Below, piece by piece: positions 13,729-27,320 of a DNA stretch of 64,000 nucleotides. Both the position numbers and the translations under genes were made by a program. The notes beneath the pieces were generated by a model that was not told the origin of the DNA, did not search any database, and saw only the letters and a list, made by a program, of their open reading frames with translations. How positions within the stretch are numbered: the stretch's first letter is position 1; each line of letters opens with the position of its first letter. Source of the stretch: Aquila chrysaetos chrysaetos (Eukaryota; Chordata; Aves; Accipitriformes; Accipitridae); the NCBI RefSeq assembly GCF_900496995.4, contig NC_044004.1, forward strand, positions 81,289,538 through 81,353,537, in the 5' to 3' direction.

Positions 13729-16179
13729 GGGGGAAAAAATAAAAGAAAAAACAAAATTGAAGCTGTAGAGAAAGTAATTATACTTTCTGAGTACAGCAAT
13801 TCAAATGCATCATAAATGGGGTCAAACAAAAATAAATGTAAAGAACCATACCAAATACGATGTGCACTTATTGTTCTGTAGTTTTATGGTTTAATCTCCC
13901 TGGCTTTTTCTGGGAAGTACTCCGTATGCCACGACTGTTACTAGTGACAGCTGTCATTTGGTGGTAGTTCCTCCCAAATTGCTCAAGGCGATCAGATAAA
14001 CAAGCCTGCTCGCCTGCTAGTACCAGTTCTTACTTGTTCAGTTGCACGTTTTCCTTAATGTCAGAACTCTCTCCTCTGACCAGCACACTCGTGTATTAAA
14101 TTAGGAAATTCAGCCATGATTTGTGAAATCTTTATAGATGACGAAGTATTGACTCATTGATATATTATGTTTCTACTTTAAAATATACACGTTCATGAAG
14201 GTAAACATTTACTCTCTTAAATATCATCATTATTTTCACCCAGAAGCCTTTGTAACTTTTCTGTACAAAGATCCCTGTGTCAGATAGGGAATGGCTACAG
14301 ACCAGTTATCTTTATCTACCTAATCTGCCTACAGTAGAGGGAAAATGTTAATGCATAATATTTTTTTCATGACCCATCATCAATCTGTCACTTTGAAAAA
14401 TAAGAAGTTAAATTAATTATTCTCATATTGATTCCCCTTTGCCAGATTCATTACACTGTCCTACCCCTGCATAAAAAACCCCAAATACCGGTCTGGGTAA
14501 AACTTGGCAGAAAAATGCATTGCCTCCACCAAATGACTCATTTATATTTCATTGTTTTAAGAGGTTTCCTTTGTAAATTTTTCATAGATGATGTATATAT
14601 CTAGATGAATATCAAAACAGAAAACTTAAAAATCCTTGACTGCAAACTTTCACGGTTCCTGATAAGATAAACTTTTTTTAATCAGAAAGGAATTAACAGC
14701 TCACTCCTAGCACAAGCCGATCAGATTTTTACAAATCGTAATTGCATAAATACTAACTTCTGTCCAAATACTCACCGTTAAAAAAACCATGAATTAGTAA
14801 ATGCTTGCAAACAAGACTGAAGCAGCGGTTCACCTGCATTCTTGCAAATGAGTCTTATTATTCACATCCACAATATGACGCCCAAGTTCTATTATTTGAA
14901 TGAAAATTGAATTTGTATCTCGTGATGTAGAACAGAGGTGGTGTCCGTGTATTTCTTCCACGCTTCTAATACTTGACAGCAAACCCCTTAACTATTTATT
15001 GGCAGTTTCTTTACATTTCGGCTGGTTCAGAGAGACCAGTGTGCTTCAACCTTATAATTTACATAGAGGATGAGGACGACTACAAAGTAAGTACAGCCAT
15101 AGTAGCTCACAAAGTAGTGACCCAGGAAGAGTCTCATGTGGTAATTGATATGAAATCTAAACATTAGACTTGTAAGCATGCAGGGGCCATCAAAATTAAT
15201 TGTACTTGAGTGTAAACTGTTGAAAAGCTAAATCTCTTCAGGGAAGGATTTGTGAAAGTGCAGTATTCTTCGGGGAACTATGCAAATCTGCATTGCAATA
15301 GCCTGTTTCCTGAGGTTTCCTTAGGGATCATAGAGAATTTATAGGAAGGCTGTATTTTTTTTGTAGTTACACCGCCTTTACCAGCTGCACAAAATTCCTT
15401 CTTGAATGACTACGTTCCATAAAAGCAATTACAGAAAATGCTGGGATTCATATTTTCATTTCCTTTAGTAGTTCTGTAGAGACAACTTCTCTTTAATAAG
15501 TAACCAGAGCATGTACGTGCAGTGATAGAGAATGCTATGAATGAGCCTGCATGTTTATCCTTCTTTACGCTGAGGATATTTGGAAAATGCTATTATGTTT
15601 TCATGCATGCTGTATGCTGCTCAATTGCAACAACTTATGTATTTTATAAGAAATATTAGAAAGAGCATAGAAAGATTTACTTGTTGTGCATAAGTTGGGT
15701 GGACCACAAAAGGGAAATACTGGAAGCCTTCAGCACAAACACTCTTTGAGGAGGGGCTGGACACCTAAGGCCATGCAGACCGGAGATTTAATTTCTACTC
15801 TTATCTTTTCTATCTAGTGTTGCTGCTTGGGAATGCAGTACTCTTATCAATACAGAATAAAAGGTCTTTTCTTTCAAAGCAGCAGCACAATAAAAGAAAG
15901 CAAAACCTGACCTCATTTGTTGGTAGCAGTGTTGAGATGAACTGCAGCTCTGACCTATTTCTCCAGAGTTACAATTATCTGCTGTAATGGTAACACTTTA
16001 CTTTTTAAATCCCGGATTACTGTACTTTGAGATTTAGAGAAGTTACTCTCTTTCTGGTTACAGACCTTGTTACTTCAGGGGCAAGCCAGCATGAAGAATG
16101 AATGAATGCACGTGAATGAGCAAAGACAAGGCATGTAATCAAGTCATCATAATGAATTTGTGATTTTTATTTGAATGTG

Positions 16180-16280
16180 TTTATATATATATAATTTTAG
16201 AATTTATTTATATAATAGTGTTCATATACACTTTGATGTATACATATACATATATATATATATATATATATAAAAAAAAA
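16180..16280. repeat. AT/ATAC microsatellite
   Basis: A (TA)n tract interrupted by TATACA units and ending in a short A run. Confidence 0.9.
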
Positions 16281-18255
16281 TTGTGCTTTTATATCCATAT
16301 GTGTCCCCACACAGAATGATCTAAACTGAGGTCATGTGGTGAGGGATTTGGGTTTTGTTCATTTGTTTGGCAGACTGTGCTTTGCTGAGATATGATCAGC
16401 CTCTCTATGCACCACTGGAACGATAAATATAAAAGACTTTAAGAAACCAAGTTCTTACATATTCAGAACCAAACCCCTTGGTGATAGAAGTTGACATAGC
16501 TGCCTTTAAGTCGATTTAATACTTGCTTAAATCAGTGGAAGGAAAGTGAATTACATTACATGAGGATCTGGGATTTATAATGTGATTTTTTTAATTATTA
16601 TTAACAGTGTATCCAACCTTACAAAACAAACTTTTTTGTTCCCTGAGTTTCATGTTTATGTATGTCACCAAAATGAATAGAAGATATGTTCTTATGTTTT
16701 CCTCAAGTCAAATTTCCTTAGTAAATTTTAAATCTTCAGAACATATCATTCATCCTTTTTTGTTTTACCACTCAGGATACTGTTAGCAGCATTCACAGCA
16801 ACACTGCACTGGTAACAAACATTGAGTCCTGCCAAACCCGATGATGCAGAAATCGTGAATCAGGTTCTCATAAAGCATAGGATTAGCTCTAAACCTGAGT
16901 TTTCGGGGAAAAAAAAACCAAACCCAACCCACAACAGAACTCATATCTTTTCATTTACCCTCTGCTTTCTAGCACATTTTAAGCTTTGCCCCAACCCGTA
17001 AACACTGACAAAACACTTAACACCACAACTCTTACCCAATCGTATGCCAACTGCTATAAACGTAATTCTCCACTTTCAACAAGAACAGTACATAGTCCAT
17101 TCAGGCCATTCGTTTCACATAGGTTAGAGTTATTTTATTCAATCCTCTTGTTTTTGTCTGCTTTCAGTTTAATGGAAAAGCATACCCTTTTTTTGGTCAC
17201 AGACCTACGCTATACAAGGTGATCAAATGAAATGGTTGTTCAGGGCTTGTTTTTGCCCTGTTGCCTTTCATCCCTGTCAGTAAGATGCTGCGAGCACCAT
17301 GCACAGAATACATGAATTTTAAAGAGAGAAAGCCTTGCAGTGGTTGCAGAAGGCTGAGTTCAAGCAAGGATAAGAAAGTAAACTGTAACCTGAATTCCTC
17401 TTAGTGAGGGGCCTCATTTGTTTTCTGATTCCTATGCGAAGTCATTAAGTTTTGCTGTGAGGGGAATGGTACTCAATGCAGTTTTGAGGAAGACATTTAT
17501 GGCTCCATCCCCGGAGGGCTGACATGCAGGCTAAGCATCTGCTAGCATCAGCTAAATATGCAGGGGAGAATACAAGTATTTGGAGGAGCATGAGGATAAG
17601 CTTTGGCTGAGGCAGCTGAGAAAAATGAAAAATTGCTGCCGTTATTTAAATTACTTAAACAAATTTTAAATCTTTTCCTGTCCTTTTCCATCAAGGTAGC
17701 AAAGAAGGAATTCAGATTCCACTAATGGGAAGTTTTGGAACAGAAATGAACAGAAGATATTGCCATGGTTTGCTCAAAAATAAGACAGAACATTTTCATT
17801 ACTCCTGAAGGACATTTACGGAGAACAGGCAAAAGGTGGGTGCATTTGAAGTGACAATAGTTTTGCTACCAAAATGAGAACGTACACTAAAATCTCCAAC
17901 ACTAACTGTAAGAATAAAACAAACATTTTCCTTGTTCTTTGAACAGCAAATTCATACAGCTTTTTGTATCAGCAAATACAGCAGAAAAGGCAGATGAATA
18001 ATCTATTCAGTTTCTCATCTCTCCAGGGAATGTCAGGTACTCCTTGAATCTTGTGGCTCATAGCGTAGCAATAATGTGCATTTTTCAGATAGGAGTTTTC
18101 TATCATTTTCTTCTTCTTTCTGTCTACACAGAATTTTTTTTGTGACAGCAAGATATATGCATTAAGATGTCTTCCACTCTATAATCAATTACATAGTTAT
18201 TATGGTTTTTATCATAATCAATTACTTTGCTTCCCAGTAAAATACATGGTTACTT

Positions 18256-18264
18256 TCAAGGTCA
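18256..18264 (+). promoter_or_regulatory. TCAAGGTCA nuclear-receptor half-site
   Basis: Perfect extended half-site for ERR or NR5A type receptors. It is one of six TNAAGGTCA matches between 18.2 and 28.2 kb. Confidence 0.3.
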
Positions 18265-19984
18265 AGGCAATTTATAAATGCCCAATATTTAACAGTTACT
18301 CAATATATATTCAAGTAAAATTCAAGAGAGATCTTGATAAAGACTTAAAATTGTGAAGTTTGTTATAAAGATTTCATGACGGATAACAATTTCATTTAGA
18401 AGAAACACACATGTAACCTTATCATCTAGTTGGAGCAAGTCTTATCAGAGACATTCAGAGAATAAAATGGACTCTATTGTCAGTCACTGTATAGATGCTG
18501 TTGACTCCAGCTGAACACGGTGTATTGCTCCTTGCATGTATTCAGAATAAAACACAGATATCAAAACAAAGGTTGTGGTGAAGGTTGTAGCAACAGGAAA
18601 CATCTTTTTAAGTTTCAGCCCTTTAGAAGTATCACCCATGTCCACATCAAACAGGGCTTAGTCTGAGCTAAATTTCACCAACTCTGTGGTGTCTGCTACA
18701 AACTGCACTTTTCAAGTGTGTTTTCCATAGGATACCTTGTGTCATCAGCGGTGTAATAATCTAGTAGAGACAGACAATGGATGAAAATGTATGTATCCAT
18801 TTGTATAGATGTAATAGAAGTACTAATTATCTCTTACATGATGCAGTGTTTTATAGTAGGTAATGTTCCTAGGCTATACATAAAATTCTGGATTATGAAG
18901 TGTATCCCATAGACTTTTTTTCAGCTGTTTATCTCATCTTCCTAGAACAGAACACTTTGCTACAAGGAAATTGTAGCAATAGCAATTCCTTGCTAAGAAA
19001 AAATATAAACACAATTTTTACAATGTAGCTTAATTTTCATGATTAAAATCTTAAAGCATAACTTACCAATTCTATTTTGACATCACTACATCTTAAAGAC
19101 AAAAGCCGATGAACTCTTTATAAAGTAGTAAACAGTTTGTCAATTTTGAATTGGATTTCAGAGTATGAAATGTTGACCAAAATAGGAGAAAAAATTGCAA
19201 TTAACTATAGAACTGGTCAGGTTTTAAATGCTGATTAAAACCAAATATGTTTAAAATCTGAAGCATGTGTCCAGCTCTCCCCTCTTCTCACTTTTCCCCT
19301 GCTAGCTCAAATGGTAATTTTGGAAGAAGAGGAAATAAAATTTCTCTTCACCGTCTGGTATCTGACATTTGAAAAAAGCCATTGTTTGACCAGTAATGAG
19401 AGAGTTAGCAGCATTTGGGCTATAAATCATTACCCTCTAATTTGCAAAGATAGTACATTTTTAAAGGTAAAACAGATAATGCCCTGTGTAGAAATGGCCA
19501 CATCACCCAAGATACAGAGCCTCGTCCAAGCATTAAAATACCAAACAGATGGAGGAAACCTTTCAAGGGAATATACATAGGGGGAAAAAATTCCTGTGAA
19601 ATGTAAGGAAAGAAAACTCTGCCAAGCTCAACAGGTCTGTAGAAAGTGTTAATGAGCCAAGGATTATCTTTCTCAAAACTAAATGAAAGACACAACTATG
19701 AAGAAAGATGTTCTCCTAACACAAACATCTAATCAGGAAATAGCATCTACCAACATGGGATTATCCCCAAAAGATGAAATTGGAAAGGATTTCCCATGCT
19801 AGTTACATCAACTTTCTAAGGATCAAGTTTAGACAAAATATCCCAAAGCTGACTTGACAACTTCACAGAATAAGGAAAAAATAAAAAACAAAAACAGATG
19901 TTCTGTGTTACGGGAGACTTCATATTAATGAATCATATGCATTATATAAGCAAAGGACAAAAAAAAAAAAAAAGGACCATTTGA

Positions 19985-20115
19985 AGGTCATGAACTAGAT
20001 CACTGTTGTGCTAGGCATTGTGAAAACACGGAGTATGAGACAGGTCCTGCCTCAAAGAGTTTAAGCTGTAAATAGAAATTGGGTGGGGAAGGTAATAGAA
20101 GGCCAAGTCAAGGAG
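19985..20115. mobile_element. Ancient amniote SINE-like fragment
   Basis: GTTGTGCTAGGCATTGTGAAAAC, then AGACAGGTCCTGCCTCAAAGAG and TTTAAGCTGTAAATAGA, resembles a dispersed repeat common in turtle and other reptile genomes. I cannot name the family with certainty. Confidence 0.45.
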
Positions 20116-20228
20116 AACGGTGATGTAGCAGTAAAACCGATGGGTGTTCGGGCTTATTTCCTCTGCTTCAGGGCAGTTTACCTGGGAAGGGATTATGGGA
20201 TGCAATGGAAGGGAAATGAGAAAGGAAG

Positions 20229-20470
20229 ACCGGGACCGCGCGCAGAGGACTGATGAGAAAGGGCCGTGGGAATCGCAAAGCAAGGCAGAAGGAAAGAGCT
20301 GACCTTCCCGAGACGGCGAGGGTTCAGTCAGGGCTAGAGAAAGTTTGCCGATTGTCCAGAGCCCTGGCTTTTCGGGCGTGCGGCTGCGCCTGGGGCTGGG
20401 GCCTCTGCCTGGCTTCAGGCTCAGGCTCTCCCAGGGGATGCGTGATGATGAGGAGGGAACGTACTAGCTG
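20229..20470. other. Orphan CpG-rich patch
   Basis: About 240 bases with roughly 17 CpG by eye, in AT-rich, CpG-poor intergenic DNA. It is flanked by an old SINE-like fragment on one side and the unidentified repeat on the other. No conserved coding sequence is apparent. Confidence 0.45.
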
Positions 20471-20496
20471 GGTCTTACCTGTGGTGTTAATTCAAC

Positions 20497-20610
20497 GATG
20501 GTTATAGGGATTTGTGGTGCTATGATACGTCAGAAGATGATGGTTAGGTGGATGGACAGATGAAGATATATATAGTCTTTTTTTTACCAGAAATAGAAAA
20601 GGTAGATCTC
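20497..20610 (+). repeat. Unidentified dispersed repeat, copy 1
   Basis: This shares with 25575-25676, in the same orientation, a block of about 45 bases beginning GATGGTTATA and running through GGGATTTGTGGT to TCAGAA, with few differences and one one-base indel. After a variable middle it also shares CAGAAATAG. I do not recognise the family. Confidence 0.55.
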
Positions 20611-23600
20611 ATTGACTGCAGTAGAATGGGATTTCAACAAATGTGAACAGCATTTGGATAAGAAATCTGTGAATAATTTTTGTTGCTGTTTCTGCATACT
20701 GTTTCATTTGCTCCTAAGAGATTATTAATGTGCCTCAACATTGTCGAAGAGTACAGGCTCTGAAGGTTACTCTTTGAAGCCTGTGAAGGTCTGCTCTAAA
20801 TCCACACTTTGCACACACCTAAGGCACACATGAATGCGTCTTGGTATTCTCGCCTGGTCTACTGTGGGGGTACAAGCATACCCTCTTGTATTATTAGATT
20901 AGCAGATCACTAATTGTCAGCACCTTATAAAGAGACTTCCACAATGAAGAAACATTTGCGTTACACAGCCCACAGGAATTTCTACATATGTAAGAGTGAA
21001 ACGGGCACCCTGAACATAAGAAGTGACTGTGTCATTCTGTTACTGAACATGAGATACAGCTTGTACACTGCGTAAGTGAAAATGGAATATGTTTCTTCTT
21101 CAGACATTCAAAGCGAATAGAGTGGGAGGGGGGAATAAACAGATCTTTGCCCTTAGGGCTGTGTTAAGAAGGTACCAGCACTCAGTGACTGACAGAGAAA
21201 ATGGCTCTACAAGTGAGAGTCCATTCTTCACGACAGTCACCTCATCCTCCTTGTTTGATAAAACGCTCTGTAAAGGATTAGTTTTAGCTGTTTGGCTCTG
21301 GGCAGAGAAAATGTAGTGCGTAAGCTGTGTAAAGTCATAAACTGTTCAGAGAGGAGCTGTGCTTTGCTTAATCACAATATCTTAACTGTCTTGTGCTCTG
21401 AAAGAATAATTTTCTGCTTTTTTTTTTTTTTTTACGTTCTGCCTTGGCTGTGGCTCTCCTCTTTCTGTACTTCCTACAGTTTTTATTTGCTTGCTCATGG
21501 GGGAAAAGCAATAGGTAAGAAAAGACTAATTGAGGCAAGATTAATGCAGTTCCACTGAGAATAAGGAAAAGATTTATTCTCTCCCTCCCTTCCACAGATG
21601 TCTTGTTAGGGACTCAGCCTCGCCTAACATATGTACCTTTATTCATTTACTTCCTTTTCGTCCTCTGGGAGAAGCCTATCTCGTGTAATTTATTGACTTG
21701 GCTGCCTTGTTTATATCCATGTTAATAGTAAGATGTATTGAACGCTCACATATTAGTCTTATTCTCAGATGCGAGTGAAGGGGGTTTATCTATGTTGAAA
21801 AATATGTACATTTGGCTTGCCACAACTAGGAGTTACCGTAAAGAAAATGTTGAAATTGGAGCCTCTGAGCTGGCAAGAAATGTAAAGGTTTGAAAGAGTG
21901 GGATCCAGCAGAATTGCTGAAATAAAGCATCAAGTTCAGAAGAAATGGGCAGCCTTGTGATCCTGCTCTATGATTTTCTTTTAGCTGACTCTCACCTTGG
22001 GCTGACAACTTCAGCTAATGCCGGCAAACATTAGCAAGTGGTGGAGGAAGGAAATATTTATTTTAAATAACTGTTTGATGAAAGGCTGTGAGAGGAGACG
22101 AGGAGAACATAGGAGTCCAATTGAATTTATATATAATTGATTCAGGCAAGAGGATGGAGCTTGGGCCAAGCACTGCGTGGGTTGCTTTCTTGCTAACCTT
22201 GTACTCGAGACTCCGGTATATCGGAAGATCCTTTACAGTTCTTTCTGGAAAGGACAGCTTTGAAGGTCACCCAGTGGCATCACTGTAAAATCTTACTCTG
22301 TCCAAGGGACAGACCCTTACATCAAGCAAGAAAAGGAGTGTCTTTACTCATTGGCAGGTTCAAAAACCTGCCATTGGCATTAATAACCTCGAAACAGGCA
22401 CTGGGCCTTTTTACCAGACAGACGTATTTACCGAAATCGTCTGTATTTTTCTATATTCAAAATGACATTTTCATTTTCACTTTTCAGAAGAGGAAGGCTG
22501 CTGTTCTTTGCTTTCTAATATACAACCTACCCCTGATATTTCACAACTTCTCACCTTGCTGATCATGTAACTCCTGGAAACAAAGTGCTTTTGGGGTGGT
22601 GTGAGTGCTAATTCCTGTTACTGCTTGCCAAACTGGTCTGAAACTGCCATGGACAGCGTAGGGACCAAGAGCACATTTTAAAAGCTTTCAGTGTTTCAAC
22701 TCTGCTTGCCATATACATATTTTTGTGCCCTTTGCTCCCCTTCCTTTAAAGTGCAAGTTTTCACTTCTATTCACTGCTATCACTGTCTCCTCCTTCTGTT
22801 ACGTGGGTTAGCCTGTGCTTGGGAACAAAGAGTATGCTGTTTAAAGGAGCACCCTGACTTCCAGGGAAATGAAAATAGAAATACTTATCTCGCTTTATTG
22901 TGACTTTTGTTTCTTTCAAAGCCAGGCTACTTTTTAACCTGCAGTTTTCTTTTTCAGCCCAAGCTTGTGGTTTTGGGGGCACCTACTAGAAGTTTTTCTA
23001 TTAAGTTCTCAATTGTCTGTCACTTTCTTCAGTTTAATTCTTTTTTCTCACACCTCATTTTGCATAAAATTGTTTTTGGCTTGTAAAACTGTCTCATAAA
23101 CAGCAACTAAAATGTACCATTATTCAGTGTTGGAAATGGCTTTTTGAGTTTGGGGACTGCTCTCTAATTTGTAGAAATCCTAAGGCTGTTTCAGTAGTAG
23201 AGGCCTGAGGCTGCTGTCAAACTATAGATAGGTACTTACTCCTCCGCGTAGTGCTCAAGGATGTTCTTGTAGCAGAAACTAATGATGATTTCCTCTTTGT
23301 GCTTCAGTTTGTAGAGTTTTGTTCAGGACGGTAAGTGTCCAGTTTGTTGTCATCTCAGGACATGATTACCTACAATTTTTATAGGGTACTGATCTCACTT
23401 CCCTTTTACCTACTTGGTTCTGCCTCCAACCAGTGATTTAACAGTTCACTTGTAAAGGACAAAAAAAACCAAACAACCCCCCCGAACCCCACCAGATGCA
23501 AGTGATAGTAGCTAAAATGGATGCATGCTAACTAATGCAAAATTCCAATTGTTTTTAGTGATCCGCTGCAATAGATTTAAAGTACATCTTCACTTTTGCT

Positions 23601-24599
23601 AAGTAACTCCTTGGTATTTTTCTTGTCATCTTGACCTCTGCTAAGTGATTTTTGCTATCTCTTTCCTGTTCCTACTTTTCCATTCTGTCTTGGCTTAAGG
23701 GTCTCCTTACCAGTGTACCCTTGGTTCACCATAACATGAGAACTATCCAAGACACCTTAAAACTTTTCACACAGCCAATGGTGCACTTACGGATTTTCTC
23801 TTTTCCTGTGGGACAGGGAGGATTTTTAATAGGATCCTTTACATATTCTTTTCTTCCATGTTGTTCTGAGCTGTCTGAAATTTTACTGGGTAATTACAAG
23901 GCCATAAATGCCAATGCGCACTATTATCGACACAGATTTGCCTGTTAGTTCCAGAAACGTAACACTCCTGTACACCAGCCACGTGTCCCTGTTCAAGGAA
24001 GACTGTTCGTACTCCTGCTGGTTTATATTTTACTGCAGAATCTAAAATTAATCTCAGTTCATTGTAAGACATGCTAAACTCTCTCAGGTTGGGATGCTCA
24101 GCAGTCCATGGTTGCACATTATAAATCTGCACTCCACTCCTCCAGGTCAGCCTTCTGAGATACTTTTTGCACAGCCCAAAACCAAGTCAAGAAAGCAAAC
24201 TTCCCCTGTGCATCTCTTCATTCCCTTCAAAACTCCTATTAGTCAGTCTGTTTGCTACAGACTAATTTTCTATCATTTGTTTGATTCCCTATATGAGCAC
24301 ACTGATCACATTTAATACCTTTTGGGGAAAGCAAATGAGATGGTAATTTGGGAGTTATTTCTGAACAATGATGTTCATTTTAAATAAGTAAATTCTGCTG
24401 CTGCAAGGAATTAGCGATTGTTTTCAGCTCATGAATAATCAGTAGTATTTGAAAATGATTTCCACTGATCCATCTCCAAATAAAAAAGTGGCATTTCTCC
24501 TCTCAATCTGAGATGAATGCAGAGAATTTAGCTTAATCTTTCCTAAACCATCCAACCTCCAAAACTAATAGTCGCAATCAGGCAGTTGGCAGGTCACAA

Positions 24600-25050
24600 A
24601 TACTGGCCCTGGGGGGGTTGTCATGACTGTGAGTAAGCAATTTTACTGCTCGACAGATCACCAAGAGGCGTTTTAACCTTAGCAATTATTTTTCTCAAGG
24701 TCAATGACATCATGAAAGGAGCCAGAAATGTATTTCTTTGGACAATTATAAGCAGAGATTGTTCTTGACCTTGATATTTATAGGGTCCCAACCATCCAGA
24801 GGCTTGCAGCGAGAGGTTATATGGGTCTCCAGAGCAACCCTGCCAAAAGTTCGGAAAAGTTCCAAAATAGCAGTAATCCGTGATTTCATTGTGCATGGCT
24901 AATTGTTTTTCCTGAAAGAAAATCTCACGTGTTTGGCAGGTACCTTTGTAACAAAGAGATAGCAAGGGTTGTAAATCCCTGAACAGCTATTATTGCACAA
25001 TCAAACTTTGTAACTCATTTATATCTCCCCTGGAAATACAGTAATACGCT
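24600..25050. promoter_or_regulatory. Possible distal regulatory element with inverted nuclear-receptor half-sites
   Basis: TCAAGGTCA at 24695-24703 and its reverse complement TGACCTTGA at 24766-24774 lie 62 bases apart as an inverted pair. The first is followed by an AP-1/CRE-like TGACATCA (24704-24711). AACAAAG (TCF/SOX-like) occurs near 24950. Monomeric receptors such as ERR and NR5A bind TCAAGGTCA. Regulatory function and its target, plausibly CAMK2D, are inferred. Confidence 0.3.
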
Positions 25051-25377
25051 GCTAAAGTCAGAAAAAAATGGGATTTGGGGCCTTGGTATTTCATTACAAG
25101 CTGTACAGCAGAAACTTGAGACTATTTTTAAGAAATGATCGGTTAGGAAATAGATCAGTATGATATATATCAGTGTATATGTATGTAATATATATACAGT
25201 GAACTGGTCTACTAGTTCACTAAACGGAAAAAACCACTATGTAGTTTGGTTTTTTTTAAACAAAATGGGGGATGGAAACACAACTGTTTCCCACAGAAAC
25301 AATTTTTTCTGTCTATCACTGTTCATGAGTGAAAGCAGAAGACAGGTAAGAGGAAAAACTTTGATGAGTCAAAAATC

Positions 25378-25406
25378 TGGTCTACTCTGCTCTGCTCTGC
25401 TCTACT
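25378..25406. repeat. (TCTGC/TCTAC)n short tandem repeat
   Basis: About five pentamers alternating CTCTG and CTCTA forms. Confidence 0.75.
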
Positions 25407-25574
25407 CATGCCACAGTCCAAACTCTCTTTTCTTCCATGGAGAAGGGGGAGTCTCCTCTTTGGGACTTTTGGATTGAATCTTGGCTGTCTCTAGTTGGAT
25501 GTCTGAGAATCTAGGTTCCATCATCACTTGGAAACAACTATGTGGAGATTGGCTTGGCTTTATTTTATTCAGGT

Positions 25575-25676
25575 GATGGTTATATGGGATTTGTGGTACT
25601 AAGATTTATCAGAATAGATACAAATATAAATATGGGTTTCTATTTTAAGCAGAAATAGAGAAGGGCTGGTGAGATG
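25575..25676 (+). repeat. Unidentified dispersed repeat, copy 2
   Basis: Second copy of the repeat at 20497-20610, 5.1 kb away in direct orientation. Copy and source cannot be told apart from this window. Confidence 0.55.
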
Positions 25677-26648
25677 TCCCCCCCCCAATCATAATTATAA
25701 TGAGATTTAGACATGTAATTATAAGTAATGCATAGAATTTGGCTTTACCGTATTTGAGAAAGAGAAAATAAAATCTGAACAGCTGCTAGGGGAAGATTCG
25801 AGGATGAGAGAGAAAAGGAAAACCTATCTTCTGATCAGAGACTAAAAACAAAGATGGAAAGAGGATGCAATTGCACTCTCGACACATAAGTGGTATTAAC
25901 AGCATTTGGGGACAAGCTTAATGGAAATTAAAGGACAACACTGGAACAGAACAAATGGCTCCAAGCTGAAAATGGATATGTATAGGCTGGATATTAAGCA
26001 AAGTTTTCTAACTGTTAATGTTGTATTGGCATGGAGTAGAATTTTAATCTGATTAGCAGAGGGAGATGAGAGGTGAAGCCTGGCCATATTATTAAAGGCT
26101 AAAATGGCCCAGAAGCATCCTTCTAGTCTTATACATTTAATTCCTGTGTGTGGCATGCTAGATCAAAGACAAGGCCTGTAGGCCCACTTCCCTGCAAAGG
26201 AATCAGATAAGAAAAATCGGAAAGAAAACCAAGTAGCTCATAAATTTCTTGCTGAGATTTCCTGTTGCCTCAAATGTTGTCCTGCACATTGCAATTTCGT
26301 AGGTTCAATCTATTCTGTTCATTTTTATGAATTTGATCAAAAAGAAACAAACTAGCAAATACTCAGTTAAGCAAGAGTATTTCTAAATTAATTAAAGATG
26401 GGACAGTGAGCAAATACAGACTGTTGTTGATGTCATGAAATAGAAACACACTTGTTCTAGACACTTTTCTCTCATCAGCCTGTTTCCTGTTCACTCTCTC
26501 AGAGGCCATTAATTTGGTAGCATTATAACTCATCTTATGCATTTGTGCATTTTAGGCGGCAAGCAATCTTTTTGTTTTAGGCCGCTATAGATTATCTTAA
26601 TCAATTTATTCATGTTTTTTCAGTGTAAAATTTCTTACAGATAATCCT

Positions 26649-26660
26649 CCCCCCCCCCCC
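26649..26660. repeat. Poly-C run of 12
   Basis: Twelve consecutive C in otherwise AT-rich DNA. Confidence 0.85.
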
Positions 26661-27189
26661 AGTATCTTTAAAAAACCCTATCAAGAATACTTGGATGTTC
26701 CTTTACTGAGAAAACTTATCTAAATATAAAACTCATAAGCTGAAAATAGTCCTTTATACAAATATATAATGATCTTATAAACATGTTTTCTGTACAGCAG
26801 TACCCTCAGTGTTTCTTCAATTATTTAATATTTTTTCTCAAGAAAGACTAAACCTTTTCCTGGCTCAATAGGAAATACAGTCCAGTTTTTTTACACTGTT
26901 TTTTTAATTTTTAAAAATATTTTTCTTTATTTTTAGTTTTTTATGTTTAGTTTTTAACTAAAAATGTTGGCCACAAGCTTAACATGCCAATCATCTCTTG
27001 GCTTTGGATCTGTTGCAGGGGTTATCTGTTTCCTACATGATTATCCTTGCAGATTGTATACCTTCGAATTGCATATCAACTGGATTATTTTCTCTGATCC
27101 AGGATTTCCTACAGGAGCCCATTCATTCCCTACCGCTATCTTTCGAAATGAGCTCTTTCAGTTTTAATGATGACCAGGTAGTTTTCAAG

Positions 27190-27320
27190 CTCTCAGCAGA
27201 TAACCTCTCCAGAAGGCTTGGCTGGAAAGCCAGCAATTAATCACAGGCAGGACTGAACCCAGGCTCCCCTAAAAAGCCAGCTTCTGGGCGATAAACTCAT
27301 TACCTGCTGGCAACATTTAA
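27190..27320 (-). mobile_element. Possible MIR-like SINE fragment
   Basis: CACAGGCAGGACTGAACCCAGG followed by CTCCCCTAAAAAGCCAGC resembles the head half of a reverse-oriented MIR. The rest is not clear, and the sequence could instead be a conserved element derived from one. Confidence 0.35.

Larger units (their letters stand above)
10871..19984. other. Intergenic DNA, no gene seen
   Basis: AT-rich unique sequence. The only structured items are the 28-bp tandem duplication, the 16.2 kb AT microsatellite and one nuclear-receptor half-site at 18256. Confidence 0.7.

Noticed and set aside
26290-26320. GTAGGTTCAATCTA as a tRNA B-box
   Set aside because: There is no matching A-box at the right distance and no cloverleaf arms. 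I found no tRNA or rRNA gene in the window.
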